Part shown: piece by piece, positions 37,391 through 46,294 of the stretch
Layout of the letters: each line of letters begins with the position of its first letter
Numbering within the stretch: the stretch's first letter is position 1
From: Massilia sp. H6
GTDB taxonomy: Bacteria > Pseudomonadota > Gammaproteobacteria > Burkholderiales > Burkholderiaceae_D
Direction: 5' to 3'
NCBI RefSeq assembly: GCF_024802625.1
Contig: NZ_CP103371.1
Location: 1,488,001-1,552,000, forward strand
DNA length: 64,000 bases
Made by a program: the position numbers and the translations under genes
The notes under the pieces: generated by a model
Seen by the model: only the letters and a program-made list of their open reading frames with translations
What the model was told of the DNA's origin: nothing
The model's database searches: none

Positions 37391-38698
37391 TTACTTGGCC
37401 GCGGTCGCCGCACCATCCTGCTGGTTCAGCAGCATGATCCAGTACTTGGCCAGGTCGCCGGCACCAGCACCGCCCTTGACGCCTTCGAAGGTCTGGATCG
37501 CTTCGGCTTTCTTGCCGGCGCGCGCCTGCGCCATGCCCAAGCGCAGCTTGGCTTCTTCGGGATTCTTCAGGCCACCCTTGGCAATACCCTGCTGGATGAA
37601 GCCGATGCCCTTGTCGGCCTGGTCCATCGTGGCATAGGCCCAGCCCAGGTTGACCAGGCCGGCACCGGTCTTGGCCTTGGCCGCGCCCGCTTCACCGCTG
37701 GCGATGTTGCGCGCATCGTCGGCCGCGCCCTTGTTGGCCTTGTCGCGCAGCGCGGCGTGGGTCTTGGCGTTGGCGCCCTTGCCCAGCACGCCGGCTGCGT
37801 AGCCCGCATCCAGCACCTTCTTGGCTTCGGTCGGGAAACCGTCGCGCAGCGCCAGTTCGGCCAGGTCGACGTATTCTTCAGGCGCCATCTGCTTTACGGC
37901 CGCGAACTCGAGACGGTAGACGTTGACCATGTTGGTCTGGGCGTCGAAGCCCTTCTGGCGGGCGACACCGCGGTTGAGCAGGTCGGTCCAGAAGTCGTCG
38001 TTCGGGTAGTAGCGCGCCAGCTTCTCGAGGCCGACCAGGTAGGCGGCATCGTCCTTGACCTTGACCGCGGCCGAGGCCAGCAGGCGCAGGTCTTCCTCGC
38101 TCGGCTTCTGTCCAGCTTTTTCCATCTCGTTGATCATTGGCAGCAGCGCACTCTTGGCGGCGGCAAAGTCGCCACCCAGGTATTGGGCGCGAATCTTCGA
38201 AGAGCGCACTTTCTCGGGCGTCGGGCTATCTTTCTCGTAGCGGTTGAACCACTCGATCGCCTTCGGATAATCCTTGGCGTTGTAGTGCATGTTGGCCAGA
38301 GCCTGGATGAAGTCGGCGCGTTCGGCCGGGGACAGGCGCTCCGAATTGATCACCGCTTCCAGCGCCGGCATGGCCATGGCATTGTTATTGGTGGTCGAGC
38401 CCAGCGACAGCTTCATGCGGTTGATCACGTACTGCTCGTACGGGGTCTGGTTCGGGAAGGCCTCGGCCTGGGTGATGCGGCTCTGGATTTCGGTGTAGTT
38501 CTTGGCGTCCATCAAAGGTTTGATGGCGGCCGGATCGAGCAGCTTGAAGATTTCCGGACGGACAGTGTCCTTCGCCGGGGCAGGCGCGGCGGCCGCATCG
38601 GTCTTTTGCTGAGCGTGGACACTGGTTACCAGCGCCGGGGCGGAGACGCCGATTGCGGCGAGCATCAGGCAGAGGCGGGCAAGACGGAATTGGGCCAT
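37391..38698 (-). CDS. Secreted TPR-like repeat protein
   Basis: The 435-residue protein has a signal peptide (MAQFRLARLCLMLAAIGVSAPALVTSVHAQ), then a Lys/Ala-rich helical body with TPR-like hairpins, for example SPAERADFIQALANMHYNAKDYPKAIEWFNRYEKDSPTP and GAGLVNLGWAYATMDQADKGIGFIQQGIAKG. It is probably a periplasmic scaffold for protein or envelope assembly. The ATG at 38698 has AAGGA upstream; further upstream the frame is non-conserved. No dedicated partner gene is adjacent. Confidence 0.85.
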   Translation of the reverse strand: MAQFRLARLCLMLAAIGVSAPALVTSVHAQQKTDAAAAPAPAKDTVRPEIFKLLDPAAIKPLMDAKNYTEIQSRITQAEAFPNQTPYEQYVINRMKLSLGSTTNNNAMAMPALEAVINSERLSPAERADFIQALANMHYNAKDYPKAIEWFNRYEKDSPTPEKVRSSKIRAQYLGGDFAAAKSALLPMINEMEKAGQKPSEEDLRLLASAAVKVKDDAAYLVGLEKLARYYPNDDFWTDLLNRGVARQKGFDAQTNMVNVYRLEFAAVKQMAPEEYVDLAELALRDGFPTEAKKVLDAGYAAGVLGKGANAKTHAALRDKANKGAADDARNIASGEAGAAKAKTGAGLVNLGWAYATMDQADKGIGFIQQGIAKGGLKNPEEAKLRLGMAQARAGKKAEAIQTFEGVKGGAGAGDLAKYWIMLLNQQDGAATAAK

Positions 38699-38850
38699 GG
38701 AGTATCCTTCAATCAAGTCGATAATGATGAGAAATGCACATAAGCCAATATGGCAAAAATGCCAATCTCGGCAAAGGGAGCATTGTCCCATAAAGCGCCG
38801 TTTTCAGGCTCGGCAATTGTGCCGCAGGGCGCGCCGGCGCGCCCGTGTCG

Positions 38851-40383
38851 TTACATAGCGTTACTGTCTGGCGCAAGCACAGGGCCGAAGCCCGGTACCG
38901 GGCAGCGCCCCGCAGCCTCGGTCTCGCCGGCCAGCCAGGCGATGGCGGCATCCACGGCGGGCGCCGCAAAGCCATAGGTCATCAGTGCGGGGGCATCGAA
39001 GTCGAGCGCCTGGTAGGGGTTCCACAGTGCCAGGTGCAGGTCCGGGCGCCAGCTGGCGCGGGCATGCGGGCCATAGCGGCGGCGCGAGGTCGAGGCCAGG
39101 ATGGTAAAGCAGCCGTCCTGCGGCAGGGCATCCCAGGCGAAGTTCTCGGCATCGACAAAGGTGACCAGCTCGACCTGGTACAGGCGCTCCAGGCTTGCTG
39201 CCACGCTCGCTGCCGGCACGCCGGATTCCGAGACGCCGTCGCTGACCACGTCGGCGCGCGCCACCAGGCGTATCTTGCTGCCGCGTGGGGGACGCTGGGG
39301 CTGGCCCCGCGTGGTCAGGCCGGCGCGCCAGGCGCGTGCCATCAGGGCGCGATCGCTTGCGTCGGTCAAGTAGCTGGCCGCGCCGGCGGGGAAGCTGGCG
39401 GCCAGGCTGGACAAGCGCGCCAGGCGCGCCTGGACTTCGGGCGGCGGCAGCAGGCCGTCCCGGATCGCCTCTGCAATGGCGTGCACGGTCTCGATTTGCG
39501 ATTCGCGCGAGCCGATCGCCATGACCATGTCGGCACCCGCCAGCAGCGCATTGACCGCGGCCTGGCCGGCGCGGTAGCGGTGGGCGATGGCGTGCATGTC
39601 CATGCTGTCGGTAATGATCACACCCTGGAAACCGAAGCGCTCGCGCAGGATGCCGGTCAGGATGGGGCGCGACATCGTGGCCGGGAACTCCGGGTCGAGC
39701 GCCGGGTAGACGATGTGCGCGGTCATCACGGCGCGCGCCGGCTGGTGTGCCTGGGCGGCGATGCGAAAGGGCGCGAACTCGAAGCGCTCCAGTTCGGCCA
39801 GCGGCTTGTCGACGGTCGGCAGGTCGCGGTGCGAATCGACATGGGTGTCGCCATGGCCGGGAAAGTGCTTGACGCAGCAGGCCACGCCTTCGGCTTCGCT
39901 GCCGGCCATCCAGGCCAGCGCAAGGCCGGTCGCAACGTGCGGATCGGCGCCGAAGGAGCGCTCGGCGATCACCGGGTTGTGCGGGTTGTTGTTCAGGTCC
40001 AGCACCGGCGCGAAATTCCAGTTGAAGCCGAGCGCGCGTACCGCGCGCGCCACCGCGGCGCCAACCTCGCGCGCCAGTTGCGGGTCGTTCGCCGCGCCCA
40101 GCGCCATCGCGCTCGGCGGCGCCGGCACCCAGGTTGCCCGGACCACGGCGCCGCCTTCCTGGTCGAGTGCGATCAAGGCATTCGGGCCCATGGCCTGGCG
40201 CAGGCCGGCGGTAAAGCGCGCCAGTTGCACCGGGTCGAGCATGTTCTGGCGGAACAAACAGGCGCCGCGCACCTTGTGGGCGCGCAGGAAAGCGTCGGCC
40301 TCGGCATCGAGTTCGGTGCCGGACAGCCGCACCATCATCAGCTGGCCGGCCAGTTCGAGGTAGTCGTGCATTGTTAGGCTCAT
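38851..40383 (-). CDS. GH3-family beta-N-acetylhexosaminidase (NagZ-like)
   Basis: The 510-residue protein has a GH3 (beta/alpha)8 barrel with the NagZ signature KHFPGHGDTHVDSH (K172, H173, H177, D179) and the nucleophile Asp in ITDSMDM (D259). The C-terminal ~170 residues form an extra domain absent from E. coli NagZ (~340 residues). There is no signal peptide, so it probably releases GlcNAc from imported chito-oligosaccharides or muropeptides in the cytoplasm. It is the last gene of the amino-sugar operon, 15 bases after the SIS deaminase gene. Confidence 0.9.
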   Translation of the reverse strand: MSLTMHDYLELAGQLMMVRLSGTELDAEADAFLRAHKVRGACLFRQNMLDPVQLARFTAGLRQAMGPNALIALDQEGGAVVRATWVPAPPSAMALGAANDPQLAREVGAAVARAVRALGFNWNFAPVLDLNNNPHNPVIAERSFGADPHVATGLALAWMAGSEAEGVACCVKHFPGHGDTHVDSHRDLPTVDKPLAELERFEFAPFRIAAQAHQPARAVMTAHIVYPALDPEFPATMSRPILTGILRERFGFQGVIITDSMDMHAIAHRYRAGQAAVNALLAGADMVMAIGSRESQIETVHAIAEAIRDGLLPPPEVQARLARLSSLAASFPAGAASYLTDASDRALMARAWRAGLTTRGQPQRPPRGSKIRLVARADVVSDGVSESGVPAASVAASLERLYQVELVTFVDAENFAWDALPQDGCFTILASTSRRRYGPHARASWRPDLHLALWNPYQALDFDAPALMTYGFAAPAVDAAIAWLAGETEAAGRCPVPGFGPVLAPDSNAM

Positions 40384-40398
40384 GGGATCTTTCGTGCG

Positions 40399-41424
40399 TC
40401 AGTTGGTCCGGGTGACCTTGCTCAGGTGGCGCGGGCGGTCGGGGTCGAGGCCGCGCGCCTGCGCCAGGTTCGCCGCCAGCATGTAGAACGCCTGGATCGC
40501 GACGATCGGGTCGAGCTCGGGGATGGCCGCGGTGGGTAGCAGCAGGTCGCGGCTGGCGACATCGTGCGGCGCGGCCAGCAGCACGCGCGCGCCGCGCCCG
40601 CGCATCTCGTCGGCCAGCGCCACCAGGCCAGCTTGCGCCGGGCCGCGGGTGGCGAAGATCAGGAGCGGATAGCCTTGCTCGATCAGCGCCATCGGGCCGT
40701 GCTTGATCTCGGCGCCCGAGAACGCTTCGGCCTGCAATGCCGAGGTTTCCTTCAGTTTCAGGCTGGCTTCCAGCGCCACCGGAAAGCTGATGCCGCGACC
40801 GACCACCATGATGTTGCGGGCCGGAGCCAGCACCTCGAGCGCGGCCGACCAGTCGCTCTGGCTGGCCGCGCGCAGGGCGTCGGGCAGGGCGGCGATGCCG
40901 GCGCGCAGTATGGGGTCGTCCTGCCATTCGGCCACCAGGCGCGCACCGGCGACCATGCTGGCAATGAAGCTCTTGGTCGCAGCCACGCTCTGCTCCTTGC
41001 CCGCATGCAGCGGCATGGTCCATTCGGCGGCCTGCGCCAGCGGCGATGTGGCGTCATTGACCAGCGCCACCGTGGTGGCGCCGCCGGCGCGGAAGTATTG
41101 GATCGGCTCGACCACGTCCGGACTCTGGCCCGACTGCGAGATCGACACGGCCAGCGTGTCGCGCGTGACCAGGGGCGACTTGTACAGGGTCACCAGCGAC
41201 ATCGGCAGCGAGGTCACCAGGCGGCCCATGCGCGCCATGATCAGGTAAGCCAGGTAGCTCGAGGCGTGGTCCGAGCTGCCGCGGGCGACCGTCACCACGC
41301 TGTGCAGGGTGCTCGCGCGCAGGGTGCGGCCCAGTTCCGCGTAGCGGTCGGCGTCGCGCGCCAGCTGCGCGGCGATGCAGTCGCCCGCGGACAGGGCTTC
41401 GTGATACATCAGCGAACCCGTCAC
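40399..41424 (-). CDS. SIS-domain glucosamine-6-phosphate deaminase (NagB-II type)
   Basis: The 341-residue protein has two SIS domains (VTVARGSSDHASSYLAYL and ISQSGQSPDVVEPI; VVGRGISFPVALEASLKLKETS), as in the isomerase half of GlmS but without the glutaminase domain. This matches NagB-II deaminases that convert GlcN-6-P to fructose-6-P and ammonia. The start is GTG at 41424, with GGAG upstream, overlapping the nagA stop by four bases (GTGA). Position between nagA and the hexosaminidase supports the catabolic assignment over GlmS-like biosynthesis. Confidence 0.88.
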   Translation of the reverse strand: MTGSLMYHEALSAGDCIAAQLARDADRYAELGRTLRASTLHSVVTVARGSSDHASSYLAYLIMARMGRLVTSLPMSLVTLYKSPLVTRDTLAVSISQSGQSPDVVEPIQYFRAGGATTVALVNDATSPLAQAAEWTMPLHAGKEQSVAATKSFIASMVAGARLVAEWQDDPILRAGIAALPDALRAASQSDWSAALEVLAPARNIMVVGRGISFPVALEASLKLKETSALQAEAFSGAEIKHGPMALIEQGYPLLIFATRGPAQAGLVALADEMRGRGARVLLAAPHDVASRDLLLPTAAIPELDPIVAIQAFYMLAANLAQARGLDPDRPRHLSKVTRTN

Positions 41425-42518
41425 AGCGCTACTCCTTCGATATAGACAGCCTTGATGTTCAGGTCGCGGTCCAGCACCACGATATCGGCATGGCAGCCCG
41501 GCGCCAGGCGGCCGCGCTCGGTTTCGCCGAGGTAGTCGGCAGCGTTGGTGGAGACGCGGCGGCTGGCGTCTTGCAGCGACAGTCCGATCTTGACCAGGTT
41601 GCGCAGCGCCTGGTCCATCGTCAGGGTGCTGCCGGCCAGGGTGCCGTCGGGCAGGCGCACGCCGCCCATGCATTTGTGCACCACCTGGCGGCCCAGCATG
41701 TACTGGCCATCGGGCATGCCGGCGGCGGCGGTGGAGTCGGTCACGCAGAACAGTTTCGGGATGCAGCGCAGCGCAGTCTTGATCGCGCCGGGATGCACGT
41801 GCAGCAGGTCGGGGATGATCTCGGCGTACTCGGCGTGGGCCAGCGCCGCCCCCACCATGCCTGGATCGCGGTGGTGCAGGCCGGGCATGGCGTTGAACAG
41901 GTGGGTGAACCCGACCGCGCCATGCTCCAGGGCCTGCACGCCGGTGTCGTACGAGCCGTTGGTGTGGCCGATCTGCACCCGGATGCCGGCATCGGCCAGC
42001 GCGCGCAGCAGTTCCATGTGGCCGTCGATCTCGGGCGCCACCGTGATCAGGCGCATCGGCGCCTGCGCGCCGAAGCGGCGCACTTCGTCCAGGCTTGCCT
42101 CGCGCGCGTATGGCGGCTGGGCGCCCAACTTGCCCGCGTTGATATAGGGCCCTTCGAGGTGCACGCCGAGGATGCGTGCCTCGTTCTTGCCGCGCGCGCG
42201 GCAGGCCGCCCCAATGGCGCCCAGGGCCCGTTCGATATCCTCGAGCGGGGCGGTCATGGTGGTGGCCAGCAGGGAGGTGGTGCCGTGCCTGGCATGCATC
42301 GCGGCGATCACGTGCGGCGCGTCGCCGCCTTCCATCATGTCGCGCCCGCCGCCGCCATGGACGTGGACGTCAATGAAGCCGGGCAAGATAAAGTCGTCGC
42401 CGTTGGCAGACGGGTCGACTTGGTGGCCGTCGATGCTGTCGATACGTGCGTCGAAGCCGGCGCCATGGCGCAACTGGCCATGGATCCAGCCGTCCGGAGT
42501 GAGGATATTGCCCTTCAT
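41421..42518 (-). CDS. nagA: N-acetylglucosamine-6-phosphate deacetylase
   Basis: The 365-residue amidohydrolase removes the acetyl group from GlcNAc-6-P. It has the metal-binding start GFIDVHVHGGGGRD, the Glu site in ILGVHLEGPYIN, the His in IGHTNG and in FTHLFNAM, and the catalytic Asp in CVTDSTAAAGM. The ATG at 42518 overlaps the stop of the kinase gene (ATGA). It is the second step of the pathway encoded by this operon. Confidence 0.95.
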   Translation of the reverse strand: MKGNILTPDGWIHGQLRHGAGFDARIDSIDGHQVDPSANGDDFILPGFIDVHVHGGGGRDMMEGGDAPHVIAAMHARHGTTSLLATTMTAPLEDIERALGAIGAACRARGKNEARILGVHLEGPYINAGKLGAQPPYAREASLDEVRRFGAQAPMRLITVAPEIDGHMELLRALADAGIRVQIGHTNGSYDTGVQALEHGAVGFTHLFNAMPGLHHRDPGMVGAALAHAEYAEIIPDLLHVHPGAIKTALRCIPKLFCVTDSTAAAGMPDGQYMLGRQVVHKCMGGVRLPDGTLAGSTLTMDQALRNLVKIGLSLQDASRRVSTNAADYLGETERGRLAPGCHADIVVLDRDLNIKAVYIEGVAL

Positions 42519-43393
42519 TGCACTGCTCCTTCGAGTGTGGTCCGGATCATGCGTAGTGCGCCGGCAGCCGAGTCGCCTTGCGCCGGCACGCAGCGCGCCA
42601 GCGTCTGCGGCGGCAGCCAGGCGCGCAGCGCTTCGCCCAGGCCGCCGCACAGGGCCAGCGGCAGTGCGCCGCTGCGGTCGAGCGCTGCGGCGATGCTGGC
42701 CACTTCGCGGCCGGCATGTTCGAGGATGGCGCGCGCCACCGGATCGGTGTCACCATGCGCCAGCACGAAGCGCGCCAGGCTGGCATAGGCGGCCGGATTG
42801 GCCTGGCCGAGCCAGACCTGCACCGCGTCGCGCGAGCCGCCGCAGAAGGCAATGACCTCATGCGCAAAGGCGCGGCCTGCGACGCGGCCATCGAGTACCT
42901 GCTCGATGTGGTTGAGCGCGCGCAGGCCCATCCAGGCGCCGCTAGCTTCGTCGCCGGCCGGAAAGCCCCAGCCGCCGACTTCGACCTTGCTACCGTCGTC
43001 CAGCAGCGCTTCGCCGACGCTGCCGGTGCCGATGGCGACGATTGCGCCGGGCCGGCCGCCGTGCGCGCCCATCAGGGTGGTGAAGCCGTCGGTGTCGAGC
43101 GTGAGCAGGGCATAGCCTGGATCGGCGGCCACGAATTGCGCCGCCCACTGCTTGTTGTGCACGCCCGCCAGGCCAAGGCCGATGGCGCACGAGCCCAGTG
43201 GCGTGGCGGGGATGCCGATGGCGGCGAACGCCTGCCCGACGGCGGCGCCGATCGTGATCCAGGCATTGTCGATGCCGCGCGACAGGGCAGACGGCCCGCC
43301 GCTGGCCTGGGCCAGCTCGGTGCCCTCAAAAGAGGCCACGCGCACGCGCGTACCGGTGCCGCCGCCATCGACGCCGATCAGATAATCGATCAT
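42515..43393 (-). CDS. BadF/BadG-type ATPase, probable N-acetylglucosamine kinase
   Basis: The 292-residue protein belongs to the ASKHA fold: phosphate-1 loop IGVDGGGTGTRVRV, connect motif and AIVAIGTGSVGEALL as phosphate-2 loop, and LALCGGLG near the C-terminus. BadF-type kinases of this size include GlcNAc and glucosamine kinases. Its place as first gene of a GlcNAc operon with no PTS component makes GlcNAc phosphorylation the likely role. It is preceded by an excellent promoter at 43425-43453. Confidence 0.87.
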   Translation of the reverse strand: MIDYLIGVDGGGTGTRVRVASFEGTELAQASGGPSALSRGIDNAWITIGAAVGQAFAAIGIPATPLGSCAIGLGLAGVHNKQWAAQFVAADPGYALLTLDTDGFTTLMGAHGGRPGAIVAIGTGSVGEALLDDGSKVEVGGWGFPAGDEASGAWMGLRALNHIEQVLDGRVAGRAFAHEVIAFCGGSRDAVQVWLGQANPAAYASLARFVLAHGDTDPVARAILEHAGREVASIAAALDRSGALPLALCGGLGEALRAWLPPQTLARCVPAQGDSAAGALRMIRTTLEGAVQ

Positions 43394-43424
43394 GGGAATA
43401 AGTGTTCTGCCGAGAGGTCAGCGC

Positions 43425-43453
43425 ACTATAGGCAGGCGTTATGGGGCTGTCAA
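43425..43453 (-). promoter_or_regulatory. Near-consensus promoter of the amino-sugar operon
   Basis: On the minus strand TTGACA (43448-43453) is a perfect -35 box and TATAGT (43425-43430) a five-of-six -10 box, with an ideal 17-base spacer. The start would fall about 25 bases ahead of the kinase ATG. Such a strong promoter next to a catabolic operon implies repression when the substrate is absent. Confidence 0.85.
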
Positions 43454-43471
43454 CAGGTATTTAAGTGGTAT

Positions 43472-43517
43472 GCAAATATTGTAGGCAGTGCTCGCTTAGA
43501 TGCCAGAGAATATTTGC
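43472..43517. promoter_or_regulatory. Inverted repeat between the divergent amino-sugar and TonB-receptor promoters
   Basis: GCAAATATT (43472-43480) and AATATTTGC (43509-43517) are perfect 9-base inverted copies 28 bases apart. AAGTG occurs next to each outer/inner edge. The position between two divergent promoters fits a shared operator, possibly bound by two dimers or through a loop. No regulator gene is present in the window. Confidence 0.45.
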
Positions 43518-43615
43518 CTAAGTGATTGAATTTGCGAATGTTTTTACTGATGAGGGGTGTGGTGCGTACGCCCCTTGCGAACCCGTTGCCAGGCTAGACA
43601 AGCTGTAAACTTTGC

Positions 43616-43645
43616 TTGAGTACACAGTTGCCGGCTTGCTATAGT
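43616..43645 (+). promoter_or_regulatory. Promoter of the TonB-dependent receptor gene
   Basis: TTGAGT (43616-43621) and TATAGT (43640-43645) are separated by 18 bases. The predicted start lies about 40 bases before the receptor ATG at 43693. Confidence 0.65.
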
Positions 43646-43692
43646 TGCGTATTTACCAGTCCGCTTTTCGTCCAACTCATTCGAGGATACCC

Positions 43693-45972
43693 ATGACACG
43701 CCGCGCTTTCCCACGTTGCCGCACCCTGATGTGCCTGGCCATTGCCAGTGCTTTTCCCCTCGACGCGGCCCTGGCGCAAGAAGCCGGCGCCGTCCAGGAA
43801 GCACCGGCCGCGCAGGCAGGCCAGCGCCTCGACGTGGTGATCGTGACGGCCCAGCGCCGCTCCGAGAATATCCGTGAAGTGCCGATGGCGATCACTACCC
43901 TCAGCGGCGACAAGCTCGATACCCTCACCGCCGGCGGCCAGGATATCCGCTTCCTGTCGGGCCGCTCGCCGAGCCTGAACGTGGAATCCGACTACGGCCG
44001 CTCGTTCCCGCGCTTTTACATTCGCGGCCAGGGTAATACCGACTTCGACCTGAACGCATCGCAGCCGGTTGGCCTGGTGGTCGACGACATCGTGCAGGAA
44101 AGCCCGATGCTCAAGGGCTTCCCGGTATTCGATACCGAGCAGATCGAAGTGCTGCGCGGCCCGCAGGGCACCCTGTTCGGGCGTAATTCGCCGGCCGGCG
44201 TGATCAAGTTCGATTCGGTGCGCCCGGTCTTCAAGCAAGAAGGTTACCTGAGCCTGGGCGTGGGTAACTATGGCGCCCGGAATGCCGAGGGCGCGTTCAA
44301 CCTGCCGCTGAGCCAGACGGTGGCCGCGCGCGTGTCGCTGCAGTCGCAGAACCGCGACGACCGCGTGCACAATCCGCGCCCGACCGGCACCCGCGATTTC
44401 GAGGGCTATCACGACAACGCCGGCCGCATCCAGGTGCTGTTCCAGCCGAACAAGCAAATGAGCGCGCTGTTGAACGTCCATATGCGCGACCTCGACAACA
44501 ACGCCACGCTGTTCCGCGCCAACATCATCAAGGCCGGCACCAATGACCTAGTGGACGGCTTCGATTACGCCAGCTACCCGACCGACGGCATCAACCAGCA
44601 GACCCTCAAGACCAAGGGCGCCAACATGCGCCTGCGCTGGAACCTCGAGAACATCACCCTGCATTCGATCACCGGCTACGAGTCGGCCGATTTCTACAGC
44701 CGCGCCGACGTCGACGGCGGCTACGGCGCCGTGTATGCGCAGCCGATGGGCCCGGGCTATATTCCGTTCTCGGTGGAGACGGCCGACCTGCTGCCGCACC
44801 ACCGCCAGTTCACCCAGGAGTTGCGCGTCGAGTCGAACGGCACTGGCCCGCTGCAGTGGATCGGCGGCCTGTTCTACTTCAACGAAGACATCCAGATCGA
44901 CAGCATCAGCTTCAATTCGCTGGCGCCGGGCAATCCGCAAAGCCCGTTCTTCGCGACCCAGAACCAGTCGACCGAATCGTGGGCGGCCTTCGGCTCGCTG
45001 AACTACACGGTGTCGGACAGGTTGAAACTGCGCGGCGGCCTGCGCTACACCAGCGACCAGAAAAACTTCTCGGCGCGGCGCGTCGAGGCCACCACCGCCG
45101 GCCCGTTCATCATCGACAACGACTCGACCAACATCAGCTGGGACCTGAGCGGCACCTATGCGCTCGATGCCGACACCAACCTGTTCGCCCGCATCGCCAC
45201 CGGCTACCGTGCACCGAGCATGCAGGGCCGCCTCAACGGCCTGCTTGATCGCCCATCGTTTGCCGATGCCGAAAAAGTCCTGTCCTACGAGGCGGGTATC
45301 AAGCAGGAACTGTTCGACCGCCGCGCACGCCTGTCGGCCAGCGTGTTCCAGTACCGCGTCAATGACAAGCAGCTCACTGCCGGCAGCGGCGTGATCAACA
45401 TGAACCAGTTGATCAACGCCGACAAGGTGACCGGGCAGGGCGTCGAGCTCGATTTCCAGGCGGTGCTGGCCGATGGCCTGCGCCTGTCGACCGGCGTGAG
45501 CTACAACGACACCGAGATCAAGGATAGCGCCCTGTTCGTCCAGCAGTGCGGCAACTTCGCCAATACCGGCGGGCGCGCCGGCTGCACCGTGGTCGATCCG
45601 GCCGGCCCCTTCCCCGGCACCGTGCGCATCGACGGCAACCCGCTGCCGCGCGCACCGAAATGGCAGGCCAACGTGAGCCTGTCGTACACGATGCCGCTGG
45701 CCGACGGCGACTTCTTCGCCAGCACCGACTGGGCCTACCGCACCACCTACAACATGTTCTTGTACGAAGCGAAAGAGTACAAGGCACGCGCGCTGCTCGA
45801 AGGTGGCCTGCGCGCTGGCTACAAGTGGAACGACGGCAAGTACGAGGTGTCCGCGTTCGCGCGCAACATCACCGACCGCGTACAGGTGGTCGGCGCGATC
45901 GATTTCGACAACCTGACCGGCATCCTGAACGAGCCGCGTACGCTGGGAGCGCAGTTCAAGGTGAACTTCTAG
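43693..45972 (+). CDS. TonB-dependent outer-membrane receptor
   Basis: The 759-residue protein has a signal peptide (to about residue 25), a TonB-box-like VVIVTAQRR segment, a plug domain with FYIRGQGNTDFD and VFDTEQIEVLRGPQGTLFGRNSPAGVI, and a beta-barrel ending in a C-terminal Phe (AQFKVNF) as required for BAM insertion. The ATG at 43693 has GAGGA upstream; an in-frame ATG 16 codons earlier lacks one. Divergent placement from the GlcNAc operon suggests uptake of chito-oligosaccharides or GlcNAc-containing glycans, although barrel sequence alone does not tell the ligand. Confidence 0.92.
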   Translation: MTRRAFPRCRTLMCLAIASAFPLDAALAQEAGAVQEAPAAQAGQRLDVVIVTAQRRSENIREVPMAITTLSGDKLDTLTAGGQDIRFLSGRSPSLNVESDYGRSFPRFYIRGQGNTDFDLNASQPVGLVVDDIVQESPMLKGFPVFDTEQIEVLRGPQGTLFGRNSPAGVIKFDSVRPVFKQEGYLSLGVGNYGARNAEGAFNLPLSQTVAARVSLQSQNRDDRVHNPRPTGTRDFEGYHDNAGRIQVLFQPNKQMSALLNVHMRDLDNNATLFRANIIKAGTNDLVDGFDYASYPTDGINQQTLKTKGANMRLRWNLENITLHSITGYESADFYSRADVDGGYGAVYAQPMGPGYIPFSVETADLLPHHRQFTQELRVESNGTGPLQWIGGLFYFNEDIQIDSISFNSLAPGNPQSPFFATQNQSTESWAAFGSLNYTVSDRLKLRGGLRYTSDQKNFSARRVEATTAGPFIIDNDSTNISWDLSGTYALDADTNLFARIATGYRAPSMQGRLNGLLDRPSFADAEKVLSYEAGIKQELFDRRARLSASVFQYRVNDKQLTAGSGVINMNQLINADKVTGQGVELDFQAVLADGLRLSTGVSYNDTEIKDSALFVQQCGNFANTGGRAGCTVVDPAGPFPGTVRIDGNPLPRAPKWQANVSLSYTMPLADGDFFASTDWAYRTTYNMFLYEAKEYKARALLEGGLRAGYKWNDGKYEVSAFARNITDRVQVVGAIDFDNLTGILNEPRTLGAQFKVNF

Positions 45973-46103
45973 CCTAACGCCCGCGCAACAGACGTGTCCA
46001 CCCCGCGCGCGCTCGGCGGCTCCTGGGGTGGTCGCCGCGCGCCAGCCGGGTGGCATTGCCACCCCGGGCGGTGGCATAATGGCGGCATGCTAGGAGAACC
46101 TTC

Positions 46104-46289
46104 GTGATTCGCTATATGGGCACCCGCACCAACAGTGACGGGGCGGCTGTCTACGTCTTCATCGTCAATGGCATGCAGAAAGAAGTGCGTGAGCATGCGC
46201 TCAAGCAGCACCCGGGCTGCTTCGACGCCCTGCCAGCCACGGTCAAGGCCAAGATCGCGGCCAACCGCGCCTGGCTGTCGAAACTCTGA
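46104..46289 (+). CDS. Small hypothetical protein (61 aa)
   Basis: This 61-residue protein starts at a GTG at 46104 with AGGAG eight bases before it. It reads MIRYMGTRTNSDGAAVYVFI then an amphipathic helix (MQKEVREHALKQHPG) and a basic C-terminus. No signal peptide or known motif is visible. The stop lies five bases before the next gene, suggesting translational coupling. The clear ribosome site and spacing support a real gene of unknown function. Confidence 0.65.
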   Translation: MIRYMGTRTNSDGAAVYVFIVNGMQKEVREHALKQHPGCFDALPATVKAKIAANRAWLSKL

Positions 46290-46294
46290 TTCCC

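Noticed and set aside
46048-46064. GGGTGGC/GCCACCC hairpin after the TonB receptor gene
   Set aside because: Short stem without a T-tract; too weak to call a terminator.
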